From positions 1-64,000 of the forward strand of contig NZ_JAGIYY010000006.1 of the NCBI RefSeq assembly GCF_017813335.1: a stretch of 64,000 nucleotides of DNA, in the 5' to 3' direction. Each line of letters begins with the position of its first letter. Position 1 is the first letter of the stretch. The translations under genes were made by a program, and so were the position numbers. Positions 9,376 through 18,006 of this stretch are shown here, in pieces. The DNA comes from Tianweitania sediminis (GTDB lineage: Bacteria; Pseudomonadota; Alphaproteobacteria; Rhizobiales; Rhizobiaceae). The notes under the pieces are model-generated. The model was not told where the DNA came from. It saw only the letters and a list, made by a program, of their open reading frames with translations, and ran no database searches.

Positions 9376-9438
9376 GACGAGCTCCGGATCAATCAAGTCA
9401 AAAAAGGATAAACGCCGCCGCGCCGGGGGCAAGGCGGT

Positions 9439-10161
9439 TCAGTGCCAGGGGGCGATGGCGTCGCGAACGGCCTTGGTGATCTCGAGCGCGTTGGGCGTAT
9501 CGGAATGAACGCAGATCGTTTCGCAGCGAACGGGGAAGAAGCTGCCGTCCTCGCAGGTGCCCTGGCCCTCCGAAATGGCGCGGACGCAGCGCTCGGCCAT
9601 CAGGGCCGGCTCCTTGGCATCGTGTTCGCGCGTCACGATCAGGGTTCCGCCCGGCGCATAATCCAGATCGGCGTAGAACTCGGCGATGAACTGCTTGCCG
9701 CGTGCCTGGTAGATCTTCTCGTGCATCGTGCCGGTCATGCCAAACAAGGGAACGTCGAACACGTCGGCTGCATCGCAAATGCCTTGCGCAACCTCTTCCT
9801 GACGGCCGGCCATGCCGTATAGGCTGCCGTGCGGCTTGATGTGGTTGAGGGTCATTCCTTCCGCCTTTAGGAATCCGACCAGCGCGCCCACCTGGTAGAT
9901 CACGAGATTGGCGACTTCCTCGCGGCTCAGCTTCATCTCGCGGCGGCCGAAACCCGCCAGGTCGGGCAGAGACGGATGCGCGCCGACCTTGACGCCGTTT
10001 TCCTTGGCGCGGCGAACCGTGAGCCGCATGTGGTCGGGATCGGAAGCGTGAAAACCGCAGGCGACGTTGGCCACATCGATCAGCGGCATGATGCCGGCAT
10101 CGTCGCCGATCCGGTACAAGCCGAAGCCTTCACCCATGTCACAGTTGAGCGTCACACCCAT
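9439..10161 (-). CDS. pxpA: 5-oxoprolinase subunit PxpA (LamB/YcsF family)
   Basis: The protein (240 residues, normal for the family) begins with the conserved LNCDMGEGFG, has the metal-site motif VACGFHASDPDHM, and NHIKPHGSLYG near the middle. LamB/YcsF proteins are the ring-opening subunit of prokaryotic 5-oxoprolinase. GAGGGG precedes the ATG at 10161. It is the first gene of the operon, facing a divergent LysR gene across about 130 bp. Confidence 0.93.
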   Translation of the reverse strand: MGVTLNCDMGEGFGLYRIGDDAGIMPLIDVANVACGFHASDPDHMRLTVRRAKENGVKVGAHPSLPDLAGFGRREMKLSREEVANLVIYQVGALVGFLKAEGMTLNHIKPHGSLYGMAGRQEEVAQGICDAADVFDVPLFGMTGTMHEKIYQARGKQFIAEFYADLDYAPGGTLIVTREHDAKEPALMAERCVRAISEGQGTCEDGSFFPVRCETICVHSDTPNALEITKAVRDAIAPWH

Positions 10162-10244
10162 CGCTTTAACCCCTCGAATGCCGTCTTTTGCGGCGTTGCA
10201 GTAGTCTTGGCGTGAGAATGGGCACTTGTGAAATAGTAGTTTTT

Positions 10245-10266
10245 TGATTGTTATATCGAAAAATCA
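10245..10266. promoter_or_regulatory. Candidate LysR-type operator between pxpA and the LysR gene
   Basis: TGATT (10245-10249) and AATCA (10262-10266) form an inverted repeat around an AT-rich centre that also contains a T-N11-A pair (10248/10260), the pattern bound by LysR-type regulators. It lies in the AT-rich part of the divergent intergenic region. Its position argues that the LysR gene starts downstream at 10290 and not at the upstream TTG at 10248, which falls inside it. Confidence 0.45.
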
Positions 10267-10289
10267 GATCGCCTATTTGCGAGGCAGAG

Positions 10290-11195
10290 TTGGCTATCAC
10301 GCTGAAGCAACTTGATTATTTCATAGCCACCGCTGATAGCGGTCAGGTCAGCAACGCCGCGGTGGAGCTGAACATCTCGCAGTCTGCTGTTACCGCCGCG
10401 ATCAAGGCGCTGGAGGTCGAACTCGGCGCCCGGCTGTTTGATCGCACCCATTCCGGTGTGCGCCTTACGATGGAAGGCGCACGTTTTCTCGACCATGCCC
10501 GAGTCATCACCGGCGCCGTCGCTGCTGCCGTTCACAGTCCGCTTCGTCAGGGCAAAGGGCTCGCGGGGCGCCTGAAGCTTGGCATGACCTATACGGTGGT
10601 CGGCTACTTCATGTCGAAGTATTACGCGCGTTTTCGCAAGACTTATCCTCAGATCGAGGTGGAGGCGACGGAACTGCCGCGCGACGCCCTGGAGCAGGGG
10701 GTCGTCGACGGTGAGATCGACATGGCTGTGATGCTGGTGTCGAACCTAGAGCGGGTTACTGAGATTGACCATGAACTGCTTGTGCGCTCACGCCGCCGCC
10801 TGTGGATGCCGGCCGACCATCATCTTCTATCGAAGCCGGCCATCACCTTAGCCGATGTCGCGGCAGAAGATTACATCTTTCTAACGGTCGACGAGGCAAA
10901 GACCACCGCGTCGCGGTATTGGGAATCGGCGGGCCTTTCGCCTCGAACGGTTCTCGTGACGTCCTCGGTGGAAGCCGTGCGCTCGCTCGTTGCGGCTGGC
11001 ATGGGCGTGACGGTTCTGTCGGACATGGTCTACCGGCCGTGGTCGCTGGAAGGTCAGCGCATTGAAGTTCGTGCGCTGGACGACAAAGTTCCCAGCATGG
11101 ATGTCGGCCTTGCTTGGGCGCGGGGCCGTGAAATCATGCCTCAGGCCGCTGCTTTTCGCGCCTTCATGTCGGTCACAATGGGCGGCGGCGGCTGA
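10290..11195 (+). CDS. LysR family transcriptional regulator
   Basis: From a TTG at 10290 (GAGG six bases upstream) the protein has 301 residues. Residues 3-62 form the winged helix-turn-helix (LKQLDYFIATADSGQVSNAAVELNISQSAVTAAIKALE), followed by the long linker helix and a two-lobed co-inducer domain. The divergent orientation to pxpA predicts that it controls the pxp operon, probably in response to the transported substrate. The alternative in-frame TTG at 10248 has no convincing ribosome site. Confidence 0.88.
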   Translation: MAITLKQLDYFIATADSGQVSNAAVELNISQSAVTAAIKALEVELGARLFDRTHSGVRLTMEGARFLDHARVITGAVAAAVHSPLRQGKGLAGRLKLGMTYTVVGYFMSKYYARFRKTYPQIEVEATELPRDALEQGVVDGEIDMAVMLVSNLERVTEIDHELLVRSRRRLWMPADHHLLSKPAITLADVAAEDYIFLTVDEAKTTASRYWESAGLSPRTVLVTSSVEAVRSLVAAGMGVTVLSDMVYRPWSLEGQRIEVRALDDKVPSMDVGLAWARGREIMPQAAAFRAFMSVTMGGGG

Positions 11196-11467
11196 TATTA
11201 GCACGTCCCCATTTGGCAAAACTGAAGGGCGAAACGCGAGCGGCATCCGGGTGCAGCGCCCCGCGTGGCCGGCAGGCAATGACTCGGAGCAAACGGGCCG
11301 ATCAACCGAGCAGTGCCTGGTCTAGCTACACGCGCTCAAAACGGCCATGGACGAAGAATGCTGCGGCGTAGCGGGGCTGCAAGTAGCGCAGACATCCCTA
11401 GTGGCAAACGAACTGTTCATCGTTCTCACCGACCATCAGTCTTGTTGATTCGCGTGGGAGGTCGATC

Positions 11468-11707
11468 TTGAGTGCCAGTGTTTCCGCTTTTCCGCTGTGC
11501 CGGCAGCGGGAGGCCCTTGTTTGCGTGACCGAGATCCTGAAGAAGAACGGCGAACAAGCCAATCAAGCTTGGCGGGACATGGCGAAGGATCTCCTGCAAC
11601 AGCTCGTCGGGCGCGGCATTGCGGTTCATCTGGCCGAGGCTGAAGTGCGGAGCCTCCTCTACGCGGCACTCGCTGAATTGAAGAAAGCGGACGCTCGTCG
11701 CGCCTGA
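11468..11707 (+). CDS. Small DUF6074-like protein
   Basis: A 79-residue protein read from TTG with GGAGG seven bases upstream. The N-terminus VSAFPLCRQREAL resembles the start of DUF6074 proteins (usually AxVIPFPxxRR), and the rest is two predicted amphipathic helices. Function of that family is unknown; the members are small, predicted cytosolic and widespread in rhizobia. It stands alone with no operon partner. Confidence 0.55.
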   Translation: MSASVSAFPLCRQREALVCVTEILKKNGEQANQAWRDMAKDLLQQLVGRGIAVHLAEAEVRSLLYAALAELKKADARRA

Positions 11708-12326
11708 GAGCGGTTGAAGCCGCTAAGATCGAAGCCAGAGAAGAAGTCAGCCTCGGCGGCGAGGTATGCCACGAGGCGATCGGCTCCTACCGACATCTTA
11801 AGCGGATGAGGTCGCCTTTATCCAGATTACTGCCTACGTCTAGCGACCTTGGGCCCGAGAGTTGGCTTAAAAGGTGATCGATGCACAGCAGCAGGAAATC
11901 TCGGAATGCTGACCTGGCTCGACAAGCGCGCAGGCGCTGAGTCTGAGGAAGAGCTCAGCAGACGGAGACCCCCGTTCAAGGTGTGAGCATAGGTGCAGGA
12001 CGGCCAGCGTGATCTCGCGGCAGCAACGTGACGTCAATCGGTCGCCCGACCGCGATCTAAAGATATCGCCAGTCGCGTCCTTAGAGGCTTCTGGCAGAGC
12101 GCGTCGCGCCTGTCGAATAGAAAAGCCTGGCCGCTCAAGGTTCAGTTCATCCCGCAGCTGACCTCAAACGCGTGAAGAAAGGTCTGAGTGAGAGCGGATG
12201 CCCGGCGGTGAAGACCAAGGAACGGCCGGGCGCTGGATCTGGCAAAGAATTCTTTCCTCCGGTAGGCAAATATCGCCTCTGCCTTGCTGCACAAACTTGA
12301 GATCTGCCGAGATGACAACGCGGCTA
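11708..12326. other. 619-bp stretch with no convincing gene
   Basis: No frame here has both a good start signal and protein-like composition. A 26-codon frame at 11906-11986 (plus strand, starting MLTWLDKRAG) has a weak AGGAAA ten bases upstream but no recognisable relatives. Stop codons are frequent on both strands, consistent with decayed sequence. Confidence 0.5.
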
Positions 12327-13118
12327 TTAAGTCGCTTGTGACGCCGGGGTGCAAGTAGCTGCAGCCCCACCCCGGCCGAGCCACTCCAGCAGGAGGGCGG
12401 CGAAACGGTCAGGATCCCTTTCGGGGAGCATGTGGTCTCCACCGCGGACGGTTACCAGAACTGCGTCGGGAATAGACTTGGCCACAGACCTTGAGGCTAT
12501 CTGAAAGAGGGGTCTGGATTGTTCTCCAAAGGCCACGGTGGTGGGCACCCTGATCGTGGCGAGATCCTTCATTCTGATGGTGGTCGGAGGGGCGCCTCCA
12601 AGCAGAAGCGGCATGGCGCCTGCACCCGCGAGATAGCGCGCTTGGCGATCCGGAGCCAAGCTCTCGAAGGCGCCGAAACCGCCTGAACTGAGAAACAGCG
12701 CTCGCATGGCTTCTTCAGGTCCCTCTTCGTGCAATGCCCTGAAGATCGGCCCAAATGCCTGTCCGGCATCGGCATTGAAAGCTTCAAGGTCTTCGCCCTC
12801 CAGATAGGTGGAAAACCCCGGCTCATAGAGGAAGCAGCTGGTAAACAGGTGCGGCTGCTTAAGGAGGGCTTCAAGAACAGGATGGCAGGCGTAGGACCAC
12901 GCGGCGATCGCGACGGGCTTTGCTCGTTGCCTGGCAAGATCGACAAGCTCGTCTGCGTGGAAGGCAGTGCCAAATCGCCCGACTGCCTCAGGTGACGGAT
13001 CCGGGCCGAAACCTGCCAGCGTCGGCGCGACAACGGTCACGTGAGGCATACGAGAGAGGACTGGCTGCCATAGTGCGCCATCGCCGGGCGCACCGTGAAC
13101 AAGAATGAGGTCTTCCAT
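12327..13118 (-). CDS. Alpha/beta hydrolase
   Basis: The 263-residue protein has the alpha/beta-hydrolase layout: LILVHGAPGDGALW (oxyanion-hole HG), the nucleophile elbow AAWSYACHP with Ser as nucleophile (the usual last Gly is replaced by Ala/Cys), TVAFGEQSRP after the lid, and the catalytic His in GGDHMLPERDP. A Trp before the nucleophile is seen in several esterase and haloperoxidase-like groups. No neighbouring gene helps with substrate. The ATG at 13118 has AGGA very close upstream. Confidence 0.8.
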   Translation of the reverse strand: MEDLILVHGAPGDGALWQPVLSRMPHVTVVAPTLAGFGPDPSPEAVGRFGTAFHADELVDLARQRAKPVAIAAWSYACHPVLEALLKQPHLFTSCFLYEPGFSTYLEGEDLEAFNADAGQAFGPIFRALHEEGPEEAMRALFLSSGGFGAFESLAPDRQARYLAGAGAMPLLLGGAPPTTIRMKDLATIRVPTTVAFGEQSRPLFQIASRSVAKSIPDAVLVTVRGGDHMLPERDPDRFAALLLEWLGRGGAAATCTPASQAT

Positions 13119-13695
13119 TTCCTACTCGCGGAGGCGTGTCTTTCCTTGAAGGCGGCAATCTGAGGCAGGCGTTATGCCAATAGTCTCCTGGGTCTCCTTT
13201 GTATTGTTCAGTATCTAATACGGCACGACCGGCTTGAGTTCATCGCCCCGCCGTTGCCTTCCTTGCCGCTTCGATCGTTGTTACCGGAAGACCAGCCTGC
13301 TTGAAATCTAAAGTGCCGGATGCGATCCGCTCCGCCGTCACTTCGAGTGTGAGGACTGCCGGCCGCAGCGCAGAAGCTAACGCTGCTTGAGGCAAGCTTC
13401 CTGGATCGATCCTGCCACTCAGGTGCTGAAGCTCGATGGCAAGGGCAGGCAGCGCCAGTGGGCCGCAGGAGGGCTGGGGCGGTTAAGACGCGCTGCAAGG
13501 CTCCTTGAAGCAGGATGAGACGAGCTTGATCTCGTGCCAGGCGTACGGCTGCGGCGATCACCAGGCGGATCCATCCCCAAGCAAAATCGGCGCTAATTAG
13601 ACCTAAGTCCAAACCTCGAATTTTAATGGCTTCAGTAAGGTTTGCTCAGCTTACTGGAAGCATCAGTTCGTGCAGGCTGTTAGTAGAGACTTGGC
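13119..13695. other. 577-bp intergenic region upstream of the TadG-like gene
   Basis: No supported gene is visible. A perfect 7-bp inverted repeat (CAGTAAG 13633-13639, CTTACTG 13650-13656) lies 40 bp before the TadG-like start and could be an operator or an mRNA hairpin. The open frame on the minus strand through 13208-13612 is Arg/Ser-rich and lacks a ribosome site. Confidence 0.45.
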
Positions 13696-14949
13696 ATGTT
13701 CAGGAAGTTCCAGAAGGATAGAAGAGGCAACATAGCAGTCACGTTCACGCTTGCGATGCTGCCCGTGATGGGCGGTGTGGCAGGCGCCGTTGATTACTCG
13801 AGCGCGTTCAATCGAAAGGCGCAGTTGCAGAACGCCTTAGACGCAGCGGCTCTGGCAATCGGGATGCAATCGCTCTCGGGGACGAGCCAGGCAGAGCTGA
13901 GCCTGTTAGGCCAACGGGTATTTAGCGCGAACGTGCCAGAAGAAATGGCCGCGAGCTTCCGCTATCTCCACAGCGGCACCAGCACTGCCATCGAGACTTC
14001 CGAATGGGGAAACGCGCTGTTGCCAGACGCAGGTGGCGCGTCTGAAGATCGCATTCTCGTGAAAGCGACGGCCGCACAAAAGCGCCTACTTGATTGGGGC
14101 GAAGACTGGCCCGTCTCTGCAAGCTCGGTGGTCCGCGTCACACGGGGTGAAGAAGCTTGTGTTTTGGCGCTCAGTCGTACTGCCACCGAAGCCATAAAGT
14201 TGCAGGGGTCGACCCAGGTGCGGCTCGATGGCTGTGTGGTCGCTGCCAACTCTAACTCCGACACAGCCGTTTCACGCAGCGGTTCTGCAATTCTCTCGGC
14301 CGGCTGTGTTTATGCCTCAGGTGGCACACTCGGACTAAATGTTAGCAACGCGCAACTCGAGTGCGGTTTGCCAAAAGAGCGACAGCCAATTTCGCGCGAT
14401 CCCCTGGCGATCATGCAGCCTCCAGAGTACGGGACATGCAAGTCGATGCCCGGTGGCAAACAGAAGACGCTGCAGCCCGGTACCTACTGCGACCGCACCA
14501 TATCCGGGGATGTGACGCTTGATCCGGGAACCTACATCCTAAAAGGAGGTCAAATCCGCCTCGGTGGCAACGGTCGACTCTCCGGAACTGGCGTGACGAT
14601 CTTTCTTATGGAGGGTGCTTCCATCACTGTCGGCGCGAACGAAGTCATCAACCTTAGCGCTCCCACATCTGGACCATACGCGGGTGTGACGATCTTCCAA
14701 TCACGCGACAATGCGCAAGACGTTAAGCTGAATGGCGGCGCGGGATCGCAGTTCGTGGGCTTCCTCTACGCGCCTTCCGCTCATGTGCAATACGCTGGAA
14801 ACGACTCCATGACTGGTTCCGGCGGTTGTCTTCGCATCGTCGCGAACACCGTCGAGATGACGGGGAACTCGGACGTAGCGAGCGGCTGTGAAGACCCATT
14901 GGCTGGCAAGAAGATCCACGCCGGACGTACCGTGAGCCTCATGCGCTGA
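13696..14949 (+). CDS. TadE/TadG-type pilus assembly (Flp) family protein
   Basis: The N-terminus (FQKDRRGNIAVTFTLAMLPVMGGVAGAVDY) is the class signature of TadG-like proteins: a short basic tip, RRGNIAVTF, one transmembrane helix, then SSAFNRKAQLQNALDAAALA. The remaining 370 residues are predicted extracytoplasmic, with Cys pairs and a beta-rich C-terminal part (LDPGTYILKGGQIRLGGNGRLSG) reminiscent of pectate-lyase-like repeats. No tad secretion genes accompany it, so it would depend on a Tad system elsewhere or act on its own in the envelope. Confidence 0.82.
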   Translation: MFRKFQKDRRGNIAVTFTLAMLPVMGGVAGAVDYSSAFNRKAQLQNALDAAALAIGMQSLSGTSQAELSLLGQRVFSANVPEEMAASFRYLHSGTSTAIETSEWGNALLPDAGGASEDRILVKATAAQKRLLDWGEDWPVSASSVVRVTRGEEACVLALSRTATEAIKLQGSTQVRLDGCVVAANSNSDTAVSRSGSAILSAGCVYASGGTLGLNVSNAQLECGLPKERQPISRDPLAIMQPPEYGTCKSMPGGKQKTLQPGTYCDRTISGDVTLDPGTYILKGGQIRLGGNGRLSGTGVTIFLMEGASITVGANEVINLSAPTSGPYAGVTIFQSRDNAQDVKLNGGAGSQFVGFLYAPSAHVQYAGNDSMTGSGGCLRIVANTVEMTGNSDVASGCEDPLAGKKIHAGRTVSLMR

Positions 14950-14998
14950 CGGCTCGGCCGCAAAGCGTTACCGGTGCACGATCAGCCGGCCTGATCCC

Positions 14999-15088
14999 GT
15001 AGATGGTGAGTATCGCTGCAGTGCGCGCAAGCAGCCTGGAGCGGTCCGGCTTTGTGAGCCGCTCCACTTTATGGCCGGTTCGGATGAG
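14999..15088 (-). pseudogene. Decayed fragment of a paralog of the repeat-bearing gene at 16639-17007
   Basis: Thirty minus-strand codons read VERLTKPDRSRLLARTAA, matching VERLTKPERAQLMERAAK in the intact gene 1.9 kb away. Similarity fades on both sides and no start codon or ribosome site is present. It is most simply a duplicated copy that has decayed. Confidence 0.5.
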
Positions 15089-15153
15089 CGCCGCTGGCCT
15101 TCCAGTTGGCGACAGTGATTTGGCGTGGTTAGCTAAAGAGCCTCGCGAGGAGA

Positions 15154-15345
15154 CTACTGCAGCTGCGGAGCGTCAGAGTCTGCGTCGTCTAAGATCGTCA
15201 CGCCCGCGATGAAAAGCGCGGCTCCAGCGCTCCAATCAACTGACGTGAATAGAAACCTGACGCCCAACAGCATCAACATGAGGAGCATCACTGCCACAAA
15301 GATGTTCCTGCGGTTTTTGCCGTTCCGAAAATCGATCTTCCGCAT
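15154..15345 (-). CDS. Small two-segment membrane protein
   Basis: Sixty-three residues from an ATG with GGAAGGA five bases upstream. A basic N-terminus (MRKIDFRNGKNRRN) is followed by hydrophobic segments at about 15-31 and 37-52 and an acidic tail (DDADSDAPQ). Orientation by the positive-inside rule puts both ends in the cytoplasm. No family recognised. Confidence 0.55.
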   Translation of the reverse strand: MRKIDFRNGKNRRNIFVAVMLLMLMLLGVRFLFTSVDWSAGAALFIAGVTILDDADSDAPQLQ

Positions 15346-15629
15346 CAATCCTTCCAAGGGCGCCTGCACCCCTCAACAGTCTCAGATCGCACTGAAAGCG
15401 GAAGGGGCGCATGCTCGTTCCGGATCAAGGACTTCAGTCCATGGTGAACCAGGACTTAGGTCTTGTGCGAACGAGTTCATGCTTGCCAGGCAACCTCTTA
15501 CCTGTTGCGCTTCGGGCCACCTGACCGTGGTGGTGTAGTGCCGTCTATCGCCACGGTTCTGCCTTGTGATCAGAAAGGGAGGAACTCGCCTTAGCCTTGG
15601 TCGTTCGTCGTCTCGAAAGGAGCCTCGCC

Positions 15630-15803
15630 ATGCGGATTTACATCGACGATGAAAGCAGCAGGCAACTTGATGAGAAAGCTGGCCGCCGCGACAAAAGCCC
15701 GGAAGACACGTTGAAGGAAGCCGTGGACCGCCTAGACGATGGGGAAGCGGAAGACCTGCCGGAGGAGGATGCGGGCGCCGCAGACGTCCCTAAGACGGGC
15801 TGA
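15630..15803 (+). CDS. Small protein with possible ribbon-helix-helix fold
   Basis: Fifty-seven residues, ATG at 15630 with AGGAG eight bases upstream. The pattern MRIYIDDESSRQLDEKAGRRDKSPEDTLKEAVDRL (a short strand, then two helices) resembles the ribbon-helix-helix of CopG-like antitoxins, and the C-terminus is acidic. No toxin gene follows, so an antitoxin role is not supported. It converges on the 30-residue gene with adjacent stop codons. Confidence 0.5.
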   Translation: MRIYIDDESSRQLDEKAGRRDKSPEDTLKEAVDRLDDGEAEDLPEEDAGAADVPKTG

Positions 15804-15896
15804 TCACCAGGAGGTCGCCACGCTCCAGATCACGAGGCCGACAAACAGAAGCGCGATGCAGGTGATGAGAAGCGCGGCAGCTGCCGAACGGCTCAT
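15804..15896 (-). CDS. 30-residue single-pass membrane peptide
   Basis: The frame encodes MSRSAAAALLITCIALLFVG and ten more residues, a single hydrophobic helix ending SVATSW. A strong GGAGG lies six bases before the ATG at 15896, far better than anything upstream for the longer 69-codon frame, which supports translation of just this peptide. Function unknown; peptides of this size often partner larger membrane proteins. Confidence 0.5.
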   Translation of the reverse strand: MSRSAAAALLITCIALLFVGLVIWSVATSW

Positions 15897-16061
15897 GCAA
15901 GCCTCCTCTCTGATGAGAGGATAGCCGCGGGAACGGGCGCCCACAACAAACAGCCCGCCGGGTGAGGGCGGGTCGCGGTGGTCGATCTCGCTTCGTTCGG
16001 CGCCTATCGCCATATCAACTGCAGTGATCCATCGTGAGACGTACCATGAGGCATGCCCCGC

Positions 16062-16622
16062 TCATGTTGCGATCGACACCCAGGTATCCACTGCGGCGAG
16101 GGGGACGTACAGGCCTGTTAGCGAAGCGTAGACGCGACGGGATCGCGCTAAGTACGCAGCTACAGGCACAAGTATCATGAGGAGGTCCAGCCAAGCCCAA
16201 CCTGAGTTGAGGTCTGCGCCGAACATTGACACGTTGATGATCGCTCCAAGCGTCAGAAATGCCGACAACGCAAGCAGCGCAAACCGGCCATCCTGCTCGA
16301 AATAGGCCCTTAGCCCGCCTCCCTCGTCTTCCGCGCGGCTGGGCAGCAGCAAAGCTGCGGCAAGGAACAGCATAAGCGTGAGCAAAACCAACAGCAGGAA
16401 TTCTTGAAACCCGAAAGAGGGTTTGAGGCTCGGTAGCTGATTGATCGCCCACCAGAATTCCATCTGCATCGCAAACAAGACACCGCTCCAGGCGAGCGGA
16501 ACCCAATCAACGCGGCAGGACGTTCGGATACGAAACACAGTTACCAGCGCCAGCAGGAGGCGTGTGACCGACAAGCCCAGGATCATCGACAAAACTGTCG
16601 CGATGATTGTGAAGTCAGTCAA
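16062..16622 (-). CDS. Multi-pass membrane protein of unknown function
   Basis: The protein has 186 residues and about five to six hydrophobic segments (for example ATVLSMILGLSVTRLLLALV, LLLVLLTLMLFLAAALLL and WAWLDLLMILVPVAAYLA). It starts at a TTG, with GAGAGAG about ten bases upstream; the N-terminus MTDFTIIATVLSMILG then resembles other predicted membrane proteins that begin in this way. No catalytic motif is visible. Confidence 0.6.
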   Translation of the reverse strand: MTDFTIIATVLSMILGLSVTRLLLALVTVFRIRTSCRVDWVPLAWSGVLFAMQMEFWWAINQLPSLKPSFGFQEFLLLVLLTLMLFLAAALLLPSRAEDEGGGLRAYFEQDGRFALLALSAFLTLGAIINVSMFGADLNSGWAWLDLLMILVPVAAYLARSRRVYASLTGLYVPLAAVDTWVSIAT

Positions 16623-16638
16623 TCGATGCCGCTCTCTC

Positions 16639-17007
16639 TCATCCCACCTTCCGTCCTGCCATTGCCTGGTTCCTCATCGCCCAGGTTCTCCTCGACCAGC
16701 CGTGCGAGCGCGGGATGATTTTGGCTGCGTCAAGCAGCGCATCCGTGACCCTTCCGGCAGCGTATGCCCCGGGCGCACGTGCCATCGCGCGCAGAAGGTC
16801 GACGGTGTCGCCTGACCGGTTACGCACTGGAGCACCCACGTAGCCGAACTGCTCTCGCAGATCCTCGATGGCTTTGGCCGCCCGTTCCATCAGTTGCGCC
16901 CGCTCTGGTTTTGTCAGCCGCTCCACCTCATTGGCAGCTCGCGCAAGTTCGGAGATCAAGACGGAGGTGGAGGTGGAGGTGGAGGTGGAGGTGGAGGTGG
17001 AGGTCAT
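16639..17007 (-). CDS. Hypothetical protein with an N-terminal (Thr-Ser)7 repeat
   Basis: The 122-residue product begins Met then seven Thr-Ser pairs encoded by a perfect hexanucleotide repeat, followed by a helical body (LISELARAANEVERLTKPERAQLMERAAKAIEDLREQFGY). No domain is recognised. There is no Shine-Dalgarno sequence before the ATG at 17007; a 5-codon frame (ATG at 17021) ends in ATGA at the start codon and might deliver ribosomes. A decayed paralog lies at 14999-15088. Confidence 0.55.
   Translation of the reverse strand: MTSTSTSTSTSTSTSVLISELARAANEVERLTKPERAQLMERAAKAIEDLREQFGYVGAPVRNRSGDTVDLLRAMARAPGAYAAGRVTDALLDAAKIIPRSHGWSRRTWAMRNQAMAGRKVG
16963..17004 (+). repeat. (GGAGGT)7 perfect hexanucleotide tandem repeat
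   Basis: Seven uninterrupted copies of GGAGGT on the plus strand begin immediately inside the start codon of the minus-strand gene, where they read as ACCTCC repeats coding Thr-Ser. Slippage would change the repeat number without shifting the frame. On the mRNA the unit matches the anti-Shine-Dalgarno core of 16S rRNA. Confidence 0.95.
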
Positions 17008-17115
17008 ATCCGGGAGGCCATCGCGCTAAGTCAAGGATGATGCAGATGGCGACCTGCCGCAAGCCAGGCTGAGGAACCTGGTTGAGCGCTTGGTCGGACT
17101 CTCGTATCAGGCGAT

Positions 17116-18006
17116 ATGCTCACAATGTTCCGCAGCTTTCTTCAAGCCGGGTTCGAGTGCGGACGGTTGGAATGGCAGGGAAACTTCTGCCTTCTCAGCG
17201 GTAGCCGGCACCTACCGGAAGTGGATATGGCTAACCACTACCGCATCGTGAAGGCCCACGGCATAAAGACGGTCCGCGACGGCCTGCCTTGGTGGCTTCC
17301 GATCGAGGCAAGGCTACAGGCCGCAAAGAGCGCCGACCTGGAGGTCATATGGGACCTCAATCATTATTGGCGTCACCCCGATCCGATTGGCTATGTCGAA
17401 CGCGTGGTAGACGCGGTCAGGATCGCCGCCCCCGACCAGACATTCTGGTGCTGCTTCAATGAACTCAGCTTTCATGCCCGCATGGTGCCGGGGGAGGGCT
17501 TCGACTATGTGGTCGAGCAAGCGCGGACCATCGTCTCGATCCTTCGCAAGGGGCTTCCGGACGTTCGCCTGATCACGGCCGAGCCCGCCCATCGTCCGCA
17601 GGAGATCGGCGCCCACGCGCTGGCTGATCTGGCCGATGTTATTGGCGTGAACGTTTATCCCCATGAACTGAAGCGCGACATCAGCCGCTCGCTGCGCGAT
17701 GCAGCCAACCGTTACGGAAAACCGGTGATGATTTCCGAAACCGGGCTACACAAGGGTCATCACCGACGGTGGAAAGGCATCAACGACAAGGGGGAGTGGC
17801 TTGCGCACGTGCTGGATGCGGTAGCACGATCGAGGACGCATGTGGTGGGTGTTTGCCTTTACCCCATCGTCAACGCACCAGCCTGGAATGCTCCCCATCG
17901 GGGTCGATGGGATCATGGCTTGATCCGGGAGGATCTCAGCGTCGACCCCACCCTGTCCGCCGCCATAAAGCGCACGACTGGGGTGGATCGGTTCATTGCT
18001 GCCTGA
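17116..18006 (+). CDS. Clan-A TIM-barrel glycoside hydrolase-like protein
   Basis: The 296-residue protein has the two-glutamate pattern of GH clan A: FWCCFNELSFH (acid/base Glu after strand 4) and GKPVMISETGLH (nucleophile Glu after strand 7), with WDLNHYWRHPDP and YPIVNAPAW as flanking barrel strands. No signal peptide is seen, so it is predicted cytoplasmic. It resembles beta-glucosidase/cellulase-superfamily proteins found beside rhizobial sugar genes, but substrate is unknown and there is no transporter next to it. Confidence 0.75.
   Translation: MLTMFRSFLQAGFECGRLEWQGNFCLLSGSRHLPEVDMANHYRIVKAHGIKTVRDGLPWWLPIEARLQAAKSADLEVIWDLNHYWRHPDPIGYVERVVDAVRIAAPDQTFWCCFNELSFHARMVPGEGFDYVVEQARTIVSILRKGLPDVRLITAEPAHRPQEIGAHALADLADVIGVNVYPHELKRDISRSLRDAANRYGKPVMISETGLHKGHHRRWKGINDKGEWLAHVLDAVARSRTHVVGVCLYPIVNAPAWNAPHRGRWDHGLIREDLSVDPTLSAAIKRTTGVDRFIAA

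Noticed and set aside
13208-13612. Possible 134-residue minus-strand gene
   Set aside because: Ser/Arg-rich C-terminal half, no ribosome site, no family resemblance; kept as intergenic.
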